DNA from: Prochilodus magdalenae
Taxonomy: Eukaryota > Chordata > Actinopteri > Characiformes > Prochilodontidae
Assembly (NCBI GenBank): GCA_024036415.1
Contig: JAMWET010000681.1
Location: 87,501-151,500, forward strand
Length of the DNA stretch: 64,000 nt
Direction: 5' to 3'
Below, piece by piece: positions 22,776 through 35,100 of this stretch (positions are counted from its first letter, which is position 1; every line of letters starts with the position of its first letter). Made by a program: the position numbers and the translations under genes. Under the pieces are notes generated by a model. It was not told the DNA's origin and made no database searches. It worked only from the letters and a program-made list of their open reading frames with translations.

Positions 22776-25053
22776 CACTTTATTCATGGTGCAGCTATCC
22801 TTTTGATGTTGAGTGTAATTTGAGGTTCAAATTAACTAGGTAAATGATTAACACCATTATTTGATGCTATAAATGCTTTATAACCTTTTGAAGCATCTGT
22901 ATGTCCACCTTGAACCTTTAGGGCTCTCATTTAAATCCAGGTTTTAAAGGCACATTCTCAAACGTTAAGTCTAAGGAACCATTTCCCAGCAGACAGACCA
23001 CACTGGACAGGGCTAGTCACTATTCACAGGAGAAGCAAAAGTGTCAACACCCTCGTCAAATCACATGCATTAAATGCATCCTGAACAGGGAGATAATTTA
23101 ATAACAGGGTTTATTTAATAAACAGCATTATAAATATTGACCATAACTTTTGCCCAGAACTTTATTTGATTCCTTGATAAATTATAGTGTCTCACTATTG
23201 ACTCGTGCAACACTGGGTGTGTGCAGGCTCATGGGAAGCACTGGACTCATAGTAGGAGAGAGTTTCAATCTTGTCAGTAGCTGAGAGTGCTAGCTAGGAG
23301 GTGTGTACATTTGGTATCTGAGCGATTCTGGGCTCTGGGCTAAGGCGCAGTATATCTGCCTACTGTTAGGTTGAAGTGTGAAGGCTATTGATGACCTGCC
23401 TGCTCTCTCAGTGAGTGCTGGTGCTGGTTCGTTCCTGTCATGTTCATTAAAAGAGCATTCACTTAAAGGGACTGTATGGAGGAATCGATGAGCAGCAAAC
23501 TAACAAAAACGAGTTGGATAAAAGCATAATGGATCATTTCGGCTACTGTAGTTTCATGTTTAGCTCATAAGACCTCAGTGTTGTTAATTAAATGTAATAA
23601 ATATATTCTGAATTTTGTCCAGTAATATAGCTCTGTTTTTACTTTAGGGATCAAAGCAAGTTCAAATGGTCGTAATTAAGTTTACTAAAGAAAGTTATTC
23701 ATCTTGATTCATTATCTGATTCATTGGACAGCCTTAATACGCAAGAATATAAGAGTCGCTGATATCCCTAAAACAGAACACGTGATCTGGGTACAGGATC
23801 CTGTTTCCGGTTTTCCGACGTGCTGCTTTATCACAGCCTTTGTCTTTTGAAGCGTCTGTAAAATAAAACAGTCAATATTTCAAAAGCACTGGGCCACAAA
23901 AATCACTGACAGTCTGGTCAGCATGAGTGTGTGCGCCTACGTGTGTCCCACACAGGAGGTGTTCCGGGCTCCCGGTTATCCTACAGGATGACAGCTGGTG
24001 AGGAACCAGGTCCTCCAATGAGGAAACCAATGACATGCAAAAGGTGAAAAAGTCTCAGTTTCCTCCGCTCGCCTCTTCCTCCCCTCTCCACCCATCTTCT
24101 GAGCAGCGTTTTTCTTCACCGTATCTTGTGCAAGAGGTCATGTAAATGGGATATGATGAGAACAAAAATGTTCTTTGTCTGCCCGTCTTCCTCTTTTGTG
24201 CGTTAGAATGGTGCCGAAAACAAGCAGGAACATACAAAGAGGGACATCAGCGATCCAGAAGGTGTGTACTTATTATCCGTGTGCCCCACAGACTCATTCT
24301 AACACTCCTAAACGGATCACCATGCAATTACATCAATTAAAAACTGTTCCTATTCCACGCTCACCCACCCCTTATGTTAATCTCCTGCCTCTTCATTGGT
24401 TAAGAATTTGGCTTCTTTGTTTCTCAGACGATGAGCCGGTCGCAGACATAAACCATGTTGAGTGACTGAATTTCCATAAATGCAGACAAAGGAGCGCAAA
24501 AACAAAAACACAGCCTCTTCATGCAAGTGCCAAGGGCAGATAGAGACTCGTCATAAGCTCTTTACATTGTGGTATTAATTTCAACGGTCCAGAGAGAACA
24601 GCTTTGGGAATGTTCTTGTCTACAGCAGACAAACTTGATGCGGAAGCCTGTAACGGTCAAAAGCCTAAGCTAAGATGATTTCTGCCCTGCCGTCGCCTTG
24701 GCCAAGAAGCATCCCCACGCATGTGGTTTCACTGCTCTGTTTTTGTGGACAGCACTGTTAAATGTTTGCCTTGCTGTGAGACAAAGAGGCTCTCCCAGTG
24801 GAGTGCATATAAAGGGAGTAAGAAAGTGGAGAGAAGGAGGAATGAGGGTGCACTCACAGAATTAAGCCTGCTTAAAGAACTGAAGGCCAGAGTTTGCATG
24901 GACCATCGGTCACTGGTTGAACTGTGAGTGAATAAGGTGAAAGAACTCGGTTCCTATGAAGTCCACTGGTTAGCTGTCAGTTAAATCAAGCTCAGCCAAT
25001 AGGATTCAGTCGCTGACTGAGCTGGAAACTTTTATTTAAGTCATATACACTGA

Positions 25054-25056
<3 letters not shown>
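22776..25056. other. Long unique stretch
   Basis: No gene or repeat family recognised in 2.3 kb. The interval 24530-24720 is a high-complexity block that could be a conserved non-coding element, but nothing in the sequence alone proves it. Confidence 0.4.
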
Positions 25057-25118
<62 letters not shown>

Positions 25119-25119
25119 T
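25057..25119. repeat. (TA)n microsatellite
   Basis: About 28 TA units, with one ATACATATA break at the right end. Confidence 0.95.
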
Positions 25120-25780
25120 AATGCAAGGCCTACTTGAGCCCCGCTGTCCCTTCCTGAAAGCGTCTGTGTTGTCACACATAAGCCCGTCTGATTCTGCCCT
25201 GAGAGACGGGGTCGAGACCAAAATCCTAAAGCTCCAGGAAATTCTATCTCCCTATTTCTCTCTCTCTTGCTCTCAGGTTATTGACACAGTCCGAAGCTTA
25301 CTTTCCTTATGTTAGCAAACATGACCACCTGCTAAACTACATTTGGTAGGAGGGCCGCCACCATAAAACAACAATGCAATATGGACACAATAGGGACCGG
25401 CGAGTTATTCCAAAGGAGCCTCTTTGCTCGATCCCTCTTTCCCTTCACAAGCTCTCTGGAAGAAAGGGGAAAGTCCATTAGGGACACACTGATAAGACAA
25501 TATTTACACAGGAGGAACAGGTTCAGAGAGACCATGCGCTTTAACCTTGGTCTTAAGGCGAAGGACATTGCCACTGGCAGGTGTTTTCGCTTGCCAAACT
25601 TGGTTTGTGTTGAGATACTACATTCGACTGATCAACAAAGAGGACCGCAGATTTACACATGTCAAACAACCTTACACTGCAGTGTGTGCTCTCATGTCAG
25701 GGTTCCATCTGGGTTTGAAGTGCTCTGGCCTTCTTTAGAGCTAACGCTCACACCGAGCTGTTGATGTAAGCAGTGAGAAT
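25120..25780. other. Unique sequence
   Basis: Open frames on both strands at 25332-25764 overlap each other and show no recognised domain. Confidence 0.4.
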
Positions 25781-25824
25781 TCAATATCTGTTATTATAGC
25801 ATTCACGCTAGCGACTCAAGAGTT

Positions 25825-26190
25825 TCACCTCTGATAGAACTTGTAACGTAAGTCGTGTTAACTCTGTTAGCCTCTGTAACTGTCCATACTAGAGGACTAA
25901 GGCTGAGGGGTCACACAGAGTGATAGTGTCCATAGAGTCCATATGCCATGGGTCTTTTCTGGACAGAAGTTTCAGTTTAAAGCGGGGAATTCATCAACTC
26001 CTGTTATCCTCAAAATAGACACCTATGAGACAGGCGTTTAAGGGGCTTAGGAATGACACAGCCACTCCTGGGTGATATGTATGGATCCCATATTTCAGCA
26101 CTTGTCCACACACAGACATTTGCTATGTTCATGCAAATCAGAATAATCCACTGTTGATAGAATTTGTGATGTACGTCAGGTTAGCCGTCA
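25825..26190 (+). repeat. Dispersed repeat Y, copy 1
   Basis: This block is a diverged direct repeat of 27930-28325. Shared landmarks in order are GAGGACTAA, TGAGGGGTCA, TTTCTGGAC, GTTTCAGTTT, GGGAATTCAT, ATCCCATATTTC and GCTATG. It is itself bounded by a short direct repeat of the form GATAGAAYTTGTRAYGTAM at about 25832 and 26157. No coding capacity or known family recognised. Confidence 0.6.
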
Positions 26191-26665
26191 TAGACTGGAC
26201 ATTCATTTGCATGACTCACTCGTTTCACACCGAACACTGGCACTGAGATGTAGAAATCTTTGTGAAACTAGCAGTAAATCAGAAGTACATCAATCAGATC
26301 TCCTACTCTAACCACATGGCGGAGTGTCGCAAGAGTTTTGGTATGACTTATAGTCTGGCTGAACTGCATGTGTTGTCAGTGGATTCACCCAGCTGAACTT
26401 TGGCTTGCTGGAACACGAAGTACCTTTTAGCGCAGCCGGCTAATTTGTTTAATGGATCTTATACCTTATGAAACCGAGCCGCTACTGTGCGATAGGAGTC
26501 AGCTGTCATATAAGATACATGGACAGTGCAGTAATTCTCCGTGCACTGAAAGCTCCAAGGGCATGGCATCTCTGTGCAGATGTGCTCTTTCTTCCTCATT
26601 ACCCCTCAGTGCTCCAGTGGAGCTCGGATTCGGCCAGCCACAACAGGCATGATTTCACCCATCCT
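26191..26665. other. Unique sequence
   Basis: No gene recognised. Confidence 0.4.
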
Positions 26666-26667
26666 AT

Positions 26668-26698
<31 letters not shown>

Positions 26699-26718
26699 CG
26701 GCGTGTATGTGTGTGTGC
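26666..26718. repeat. (GT)n microsatellite
   Basis: About 15 GT units followed by imperfect GT. Confidence 0.9.
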
Positions 26719-27929
26719 CCCCGTGCCTGTGTCTTATCCATGTTTGTCCCTGGAACCCTTCCAAAAGTGGGCTCCATCATCCTGCCAGCCAAACAAGCAT
26801 AAGAAAAGTGCGGCGTTTTTCTGCCTGGACGAACCCGACCTTTGGTTTTTCTTGTGCAAGCAAAGCAGGCAGGTGACTCGAGTCCAAGCTGATCTTCTCT
26901 CCCTCCCTCTCTGTCTAGCTCTCTCTCCCCCCGACTGCCAGTCTGCTCATGTCACCCATGTTTACCCAGCTCCTCCTCTCGTCTTTCTCACTGGACTTTA
27001 CCGCCTGTTTCCCTGCCAGGGCATGGGCCGCTTCCAGGGTCGCTTTCTCTCGGAATCGGAAAGCGGCTAAAGAGGTTAATGCACTCCAATAAGGATAAAC
27101 AACCAGCTGTTAGCTTTCTCATATTTAATACCGCACTCATCCGAAGACATCAGAAACCGGGAGGGGGGCCGGGGGTGTAGCTTATGGTAGCCAGATCTGC
27201 TTTGTATCTGCTCTGGGTTCGGGAGTGCGTCTTAAACACTTGAGGAGGACAATGCGCCAAGCCGAGCCATTCTTAGGCAGAGATAAAAGCTGATAATGGT
27301 GGGGTCAGCGCAGGAGGATGGGTCAAGAGACTAGTCCTGTTCATTTTACGGTTAAGCAAAAAAAAAAGAAGGCAGCGTTTGAAAAACAGAATGCGCCGCG
27401 ACAGACATTAATGGGTCTAAATGCTCTCCTGCATTTGCCGGAGCAAACTTTGTAGGCAGTCTTTCAGGTTTTCTCCTCACCCTCGCAGCTCCGACGCTAC
27501 ATCGGATGGAGTTGTTTTTCTGGCGAAGGAGAGGTGGAAAACAGCACTTGGATGCAGCTGTGTGCCATTGCAGCACCTGCCCTTGACCCTCAAATCTGAA
27601 TGGAAAAAAGGAGAGCTTTTTTTTTCCATCTTTCATGTGATTCCAAACAGGAAATTTTAGGCAGGAGGTAAAGGGGATGGAAAATAACTGCCATGTAATA
27701 CGTTAGCACGAGTCGTTTCATTCTGCTCGGGCTCGTTATGATTCCTGCATGATCTCTTATATCATTAGCATGCCGTGCACATTATGGTAAAGTATTTATA
27801 CAACGTTTGTTGACAGAAGGCTTTTTTTTTTCTATTTTTTATTTTCGAGTATAAGGTCCAGTGAGAAGCTGTTGACCACTGAACAAATGGCTTCAAATGG
27901 CTGCTGGGTATCAGCTAACTGGTGTCTGT
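26719..27929. other. Unique sequence with a possible conserved block
   Basis: The 200-codon frame at 26468-27070 crosses the GT tract and shows no domain, so it is not called. The interval 27690-27790, with TTAGCATGCCGTGCACATTATG, has the high-complexity look of a conserved non-coding element; this is a guess. Confidence 0.35.
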
Positions 27930-28325
27930 AGGCCTGTAAATGTGTGTACAGCCTCTGTACTCGGGTGTGAAGGAATAAGAACATACTGACACGTGGTCGA
28001 GGACTAATGTTGAGGGGTCAGACAGGGTGAGGAGTCTAATCTGCAATAGGGTCCATGTGCCATAGAGCCTTTCTGGACTTTTCAAAAGTGTTTCAGTTTG
28101 AAATAGAGTGGAGGGGAATTCATTACCTGCTGCTGTGCTCAGAACAGGCACTTACGGAGAGACGGACTGGCTCATACGAAGCACAATTAAATGGGTTAAA
28201 AACTGCTCAGAATTTAATTTCACCTCTTGGCCGTATTTATGAATCCCATATTTCCGTGCTTAGAACTTAGACATGTCCAAAAACACACACGTGCTATGGT
28301 TACGTAAACAAGAATAGGCTGGTAG
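27930..28325 (+). repeat. Dispersed repeat Y, copy 2
   Basis: Partner of 25825-26190, same orientation, about 2.1 kb away, roughly 65-75% similar by eye with small indels. Confidence 0.6.
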
Positions 28326-30985
28326 GTAAGTCAGGGCATTCTTATAACAGCTGCTAGCATCTTCTTAGACCAGCTCCAGAGTAGAAAGCTCACCGTTCGC
28401 CTGGTTTTAAACATTTTAAGAGGTTGCTGGGTCGTTTATGCAAATCGGACCGATTTGGTTGGAGCTGGAAGATCACCGAGGTCATTTAATTGGCTGACCC
28501 TCTCTATAGGGACTAAAACAGCAGTGAAAACATGTCGTCTGCCAGGGGAGCGAGGTGAAAAGGTGGGTTGAGGGATCTGAGAGGTGTGACAGAAACTTTG
28601 GCAGCACATTTGAGCCAGGTGGACACCACAAAGCCCCCATCACCTAACACCTCTGTCCTTCCTTTTTCTCCGCCTGCAGTTTTAACCCAGTGCACTGTGT
28701 GCTAATGACAAAGAACAACAGTCCGATTAACAAAAAGAGCAAAGTTGAGCCGTGGAAAACGTATATCCGTCACTGTCCTTAGAAAAACAGGGCTCTCCAA
28801 ACCAGCCAAGGCAAAAAGTTTTAATGTTAGTTTAGTTTTTATGCCGGGTGATTGTTTGGGTCTGTGATTTATCATGAATTGTTTACACATTTGTTTAAAT
28901 GTGATAAAATAAATAATTTAATAAAAACAAGACAAAAAAATGATATACTGTGTTTTCTTCGGACACGAGCCGTACATATACCACAGTACCTTACTCCACA
29001 GAACTGAGCCGTTCTCCCCGGAAACAAAGAAAGGGCACCCGCAGTGTTTGCCCACTGTTTAGTGTTTGGAGAAGCTACTCAATACGTGGTGTTGGTAGAA
29101 GAATGGAATCGTTATACCACAACCTTCACCATTCTTGGCCCTAGAACAAAAACCAGCATGTGATTTTCTGAAGACATCCCTCATGTGACCATGAGAAAGG
29201 GAACACTGTGTCGGACAATGACGGACGTGGACATCCCCCTCCTTTTGTCTCCAGTCCTTAGTTCGCTCTAATGATTCGTTCCTCCTCGCTTTTCCCCTCT
29301 CCTTCTCTTTCTCTCTGCTCTTTTATTGTTTTTCACTCCGTCAGAATGTACAGTGCGAACGTAGCAAAACAAATACGAAGGGCTTGGTCGAGATGACTTG
29401 CACACGAAGCAGGAAACTTGGTGGCACAAGAGCACGTAACATCACAAAAGACAGGGATGTGGAGGATGTGTCGCTAAGCACCCCGATTGCGTCAGCACCG
29501 CTGGCCAGTGCGTTTCCTTACAGGTGAACTTTTAAATGGAGACTGACAGATATATGTTTCCTGCTATTTTATTAAAGGGCCGAACCCGCAGCAGCCCCAA
29601 GATCCTCTGCATCACTCCTCAGGCCAATCAGTTTTGTTTGAGGAAGGTGACATAGCAACTGGCCTCCTGTTAAGCCTCCACCCCTGGGACTCCTCTATTT
29701 CAGTGTGTTTGGGCAGCTTGGCATAGTTCAGACAAGGTTCAAGATCTTCTATTTGTGCTTTGAAGGACACACATGACCTGAGGCTACCTCTGAATGTGCT
29801 TCCCGAGAGCGAGCGATCAACTCGCCGGTGATTCTGACTTCTGTAACAAACACTTTTGGCCACATGAATCAATTTAGATTACAGATACTGTATGTTCCAG
29901 CCTGACCTACAAAATAAAGAGGACGCCGCCAAAGATGGCAAATAGCATTATCTTTAATCAATCTCCTATCAGTCAACACATTGTCCTGCCAGCGCTCTCC
30001 GCCAGTGACCGTTGGCTGATTTAGGCAGATGAAGTTAAATAACTGCTCATTGGTGCCATCGACTTGCCACGCTAAAATCTAAGACCCTGTCTGTCTGTCC
30101 TCTTTGTGACGCAATGCGCAAAGTTGATGAGGCTAATTCGCTACAGCACAGGAGCGCACGCGCATGTGCGGGTGTAAGGGAGTGCATTTCGGATTCATTG
30201 ATTTAAATAGTCATTTTCTTTTCTTCATCTTCTCACTCATGCTGAAATAAGCAGGGTCGATATGCTCGTAGCAGGAGGAAGAGTCTGCGGGTCATTATGA
30301 ACCATAGTGTGCATATCCTACTGATGCAATGACAATGGAGCGGCCATTGTCTCCTGTTAAATTTTTCAGATGAATAGGAACATTCAGTAGAAATCCTGAG
30401 GCTCTTTATTTCTATCGAAAGCTAGTGACAGAGAGAGACGATTTACAAATCCATAAACATCAGTCAATTAGTTGAGCAGCGAACACTGTGGGCTTTAGAA
30501 ACGCATGGTTTGTATTGTTTTACTGCTTCAAACTGTGTCCAACTACAGTTAATGCACACACTGGATCAGCGTCCGTCATATTCATTACCCTATCACAATT
30601 AATGCCGGATGATGAAACGGCTGATCCTACTTTTTAATCATTTTGGCCCACCGTTTCTGAACACTCTTGTGGATCCCAGGCACTCAGCCTAATAACTCTT
30701 CCCAGGTGGTTGCAATTCCGGTACCCCGCCAATTTTTTTGAAAGACCCGAGAAAGCGATATGAAGAGATGAGACCAATGATTACACCAGTGGTTACACAA
30801 AGACATTCTGGACACAGAAGTTGAGTGTTTGGTCAATGTAGCTGGGGGACAAAAGTGTAGAAACCTAGCTAACGGGCTTCACTGAAATAATAGGCCAACT
30901 CGTCGAGAATGTTTGCATTACAAGATTTTCACCAACTTGATTCATTTATTCCAATTAACAAGACAATTTAAAGATTTAAATTTCT
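28326..30985. other. Long unique stretch with candidate conserved blocks
   Basis: No gene is recognised in 2.7 kb. Short open frames show no domain. Two high-complexity blocks, 29930-30110 and 30540-30660 (with TCACAATTAATGCCGGATGA), stand out as possible conserved non-coding elements. Confidence 0.4.
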
Positions 30986-31262
30986 TGTTGATCCCACAGT
31001 GGGAAAATTTAGCTTCCGCATTTAACCCATTCGTGAAGTGAAACACCCACAAACACACTCACTAGTGAACACACACACTAGGGGGCAGTGAGCACACTTA
31101 CCTGGAGCGGTGGGCAGCCCTATCCATGGCGGCCAGGGAGCAGTTGGGGGTTAGGTGCCTTGCTCAAGGACACCTCAGTCCCTACTGTAGGTTCAGGGAA
31201 TCAAACCGGCAACCCTCCGGTCACAAGGATGGTTCCCTAACCTCCAGCCCACGACTGCCCCC
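30986..31262. repeat. Fish interspersed repeat (GTGCCTTGCTCAAGGACACC type)
   Basis: The block carries GCAGTTGGGGGTTAGGTGCC, TTGCTCAAGGACACCTCAGT and AATCAAACCGGCAACCCTCC, phrases found together in a very common fish repeat. Its left part contains TTGATCCCACAGTGGG, also at 37.2 kb. It is non-coding. The superfamily is not certain. Confidence 0.75.
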
Positions 31263-31479
31263 AATGAAGATCACGTGAGACAAGTGGGAGCTGATTCAAA
31301 CCCCCACTGTTTTTAATTTGGTCCATAGTTTATATATGGAATTACACTCCATCATCAAAAGCATAGCTGCACAAATAGCTGCAACATCACTCGGCAGGAA
31401 TGAAACTGGGTGGAGGGGTTTGACATTGTCAGACATGCGAATGATTCCAGCTTCACACTCGGCCACACATGTGAAGTAA
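31263..31479. other. Short unique spacer
   Basis: Nothing recognised. Confidence 0.35.
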
Positions 31480-32130
31480 GCAACGTCAGGCCTTATCTCC
31501 GTACCTGACTGACCCAGCAGCCACCACTACAGACCTCCAGCGAGCAGTGGTGTCCTCCATGAGTCATCCTGTTAGTGCAGCACCATCGGCAGACGGCTGC
31601 ACCACGCAGGACTACATGCACACAGACCGTTACCACGACTGTCCTTAACACCACGTCACCATCACCAAAGACTGCAGTGGTGTCGTACCAGACTGTCATG
31701 GAGTGACTCAGAATGGCAGCGGGTCATCTTCAGTGACGAGTCCCGCTTTAGTCTTGGTGGAGACGCCCAACGAATCCGTGTGTGGAGGCACCGTGGTCAG
31801 CACCAAGATGAACGGTTGGTTGTCACACGTCCAGAAGGCCTGGTGTCCCTCCACCTCCACCCCTACCGCACCATCTGCAGGAGCTGTGTGAGGATGTACA
31901 AGCTGCATGGGATGGATTATCACAGGACTCCATTAGGAACCTCTACAGCTCCATACCGAGACGTCTGGCGTGTTGGGTTAGCGAACACGGCGGCCCGACG
32001 CCATACTGAGAGACAGACTTCTGTATGTGTAGCTCAATAAATATTGATAATATCAGTCTAAACTTATCACCAGTTATTGATCCTGGTCACCTTTATCTTC
32101 CTCCCCCACACACCTGCACTCCCACACACC
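31480..32130 (+). mobile_element. Tc1-type transposon deletion derivative, copy 4, most complete
   Basis: This is the longest copy. It has a leader shared with the 11.5-kb copy from CAGGCCTTATCT onward, the central transposase segment, the common internal deletion, the C-terminus and the tail with CACACCTGCACTCCCACACA. It shares the deletion junction with every copy where that part is present. Terminal inverted repeats were not identified. Confidence 0.85.
31558..32009 (+). pseudogene. Tc1 transposase remnant, internally deleted
   Basis: In one frame it reads STIGRRLHHAGLHAHRPL, LTPRHHHQRLQWC and VIFSDESRFSLGGDAQR, closely following the end of the DNA-binding region and the first catalytic Asp of fish Tc1 transposases (RRLHEAGLRARRP, LTPRHR, FSDESRF). 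The RLHHAGLHAH stretch is lost from the 11.5-kb copy. The deletion then removes the second Asp and the Glu, and the C-terminal part (QAAWDG-like to stop at 32007-32009) lies in another frame. An in-frame TAG occurs near the start. Inactive. Confidence 0.85.
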
Positions 32131-35100
32131 CTCTGGGTGCAGATATTCCTTTAATGATGAGTTTATTCTGAGTTATTATATGACTGAGTGATTAGTCAGA
32201 TTATTATGGGCTGTATGTAAATATGGCTATTGATAGTAAATGAAATACTGGCCTACTGAATGTATTCCACTTTAAGCGATGTGCTCAGTAAACCAGCTAA
32301 ATGTGAAAACACATGGCTCAATAACTATACGAAAAGATTTCTAGATCTAATTTACTTCACTATAATAACTGTAATCGAGGTAATTAGGATCCTTGTCAGA
32401 CGCGTCTGTCTCTGTATCTGGTAAACCGTGTGTCGGAACATCTTTGAGTCCTATCAAAGGCAACTTGAGTGCCCTAAAGGTCCCCAGTTGTGGAGAATGT
32501 TTTATGCTGAGCCAGGCTTTATAATAGCCTAGCATGTCCCGTGTTTATTGATGGATTTAGGAACTAAGAATCACTAAGCTGATTCATTAATGGAGGACGT
32601 GAGACAGACATTTTGGGTACCTCAAGCTTGTTACAGACGGATCACTCCTAAAGCTGAGAGTGTCAGTTAAAGGGTTAACAGTACAGTGGAGCTCCGCCGT
32701 CTAAAAATACAGCCTTGTTTGTGAGCAGTAGACTCAATGGCCTCCTGAAGGAATTCTTCCTAAACTAAGGCTGCTGAAAGGTCTTATGGCACAGGAAGTC
32801 CATAACGACTGCTCGCTGCCATTTATCCAGGATGTTCCACGCTGACTGACAGTGTCCTTGTTGGGGAAGCTCCTTGTGTGCTTGCCCCAGGATGAGGGTG
32901 AGAGAGGGAGGCACAAGGGTAGAAGAGAACATGCCAAGGTCAGAGTACATCTGAATTTCTGTGGTGGTGCTTTTATCAAGGAATCTCCATACGTTATCCG
33001 GAAGTGTGGAATTTTCCTGGGAATTTCGAAGCTTGGACGGAGTCGGATCTGGATCGGCGGTGTATTGGTTGATTCTGATGGCCGGTTCCGATAAAAAACA
33101 AAGGAAGGTCTGGAAGCTATTGCGTGATTTTGTAAAGATCTCTCTTTCTCTCTTTCTCTACACACCCCACACACCCCTACCCCACACATCCCGCACACAC
33201 ACACACAACTACACAAGCCCTGCTTTTAACAGAAGTGAATAAATCTATTCTGAGGCATTTGCCTGCATGTTAGTGAGACCATTCACAGTTTTCTGTTTGA
33301 TGTTCCCTTCAGCAGTAACATCAAACAATCGGCTACTGAACCTCACCAGGCGATGACCAAGCCTGAAAAAGTTTGTTTCATTTTTCTGGGGCGTTTGAGT
33401 GCTAAACATGTTTAAAGAAACCCGAACAATGCTGCCTCCCAGGAGGCGTTTAGGGCTAAGCGGGGTTAAAGGCAGGGTTTGTTGTGCCAGGCAGCGTTGC
33501 TTTCTACCACAATACACGACTCCCCCTTTATGTTTACGTGTTCTCTATTGTGATACAACTTTCTCCCTTCGTTTCATATTTTTTTGTCTCTCAGATCTAA
33601 AAGCCTGTAATGTGGCAGTCATATCAAGGAACTTGGAGTGCAAAGCCGCTGTTCAGGAATATAACCTTGCCAAAGGGTCCCTACCCACCCAGCCCCCCCA
33701 CCCCCCACCAGCACACACACACACACACAAGGATGGCTCTATCTTTGTGTATTGAGTGAGTCAAATCAATGGCAAAATGTTGGCACTTTTCACATGACAG
33801 TGACCAGGAAGCCGGCTGCGTCCTATAGCCCTCCCCGTGTGATTGACACTTGAAACGTGTGCGCGGACGGAGCCAGGGGCGCTGCTCCACGCTTGAAGTC
33901 TCTGCTGGGGATAACAACTGGTGACATCTGCAGAAGGGCCGACAAAAAGGCAGTTGAAAGCCATGTTTGTTGCCTTGGCCCGCTCAGATCTTCCTGCTTT
34001 TATGGAGCCTCCTCCTTCCCCCCCCCCCACTCCGCTTTAATATTATGATTCAGCACCTGGCTCTTTTGAACCTTGCTTGAAAACTTCAAACGAGGGGGGT
34101 GGCATTAAGCAACATGAAATAGGTGTGGAGGCTGGTGGGAGGGGGAAGTGCTAGCTGATAGAGTGTTGGCAGTGCGGGCGGTGAGTGGGGGGGCTAGGGT
34201 GGGAGATAGTGGGCTGCCAGCAGTTTGATTTGCCATCATCTAACTAAGAAACATGCCTACAAAGTCACAGGTTAGTAGCACTACTCCTCTTCAGTGGCCA
34301 TTGTGGGGTCTGCTGTTACCGTAACACCGTACGGTGCTTATATACTCTTAGGAGCTGTAGTAATGCAATATTAACAGCACTGAGGTACACGCTCAAAACT
34401 TTTTCATTAGTCCAACCGGAAATATGTATTTTAATTTGTTATAAATTAATTAATTAATTAATTAGGTTTATTTAACCGAAAAAAAGGACTTTGAATAATC
34501 AATTATTTCAATCAAAGTAATTTCTTGAGTTCAGTAAAACTAATTTAATTGCTTATAACAAATTAAAGTAATTTTTAAGTTGCAGGTTTTACAATGTGTG
34601 TTAAGAAGTAATCTATTACAGCTTGTTAATTATTATTACGCCCAAACTGGGATTATTTACATTACTTTCATTCACTTTGTATATGACACAGGTTAAAATA
34701 GTAAAAATCTCTTGATTAAAATGAACATGAATTTTGCCAACTTAGTCATGAACATATCCAAAGATGATTAAAGTCAGCAGAATCGATAGAGGAGATTGTG
34801 CCTTGAAAGAAAAGCTGAATTCATTGTGTGGTCTGTTGGGGGCAGCTGCCGCTCTCACTTCCTCAGCAATGAGATCATGATCTGTAATTTCCATATCAGT
34901 GTTCGATGCTTCAGCAGGTTGTTTGGCGGTTCTGTTTGCCTCCCGGACGTCAGGAACTGTGATATGATGTCAGGAATTTGAACTGTAATGTGTTACACAC
35001 CTTTATTACATAAAGAAACAGAAACTCAGTCTAATATCCTGATTTTAAACTTCAAGCTGTATTTGGTGTTTGTGTGCTCAATGGGAGATACTTTAATATG

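Noticed and set aside
26468..27070. 200-codon plus frame with Cys/Val run
   Set aside because: It crosses a GT microsatellite, has no recognisable domain and overlaps other open frames.
32734..33216. 160-codon minus frame
   Set aside because: It begins in CA-repeat sequence, has no domain, and frames on the other strand are similarly open.
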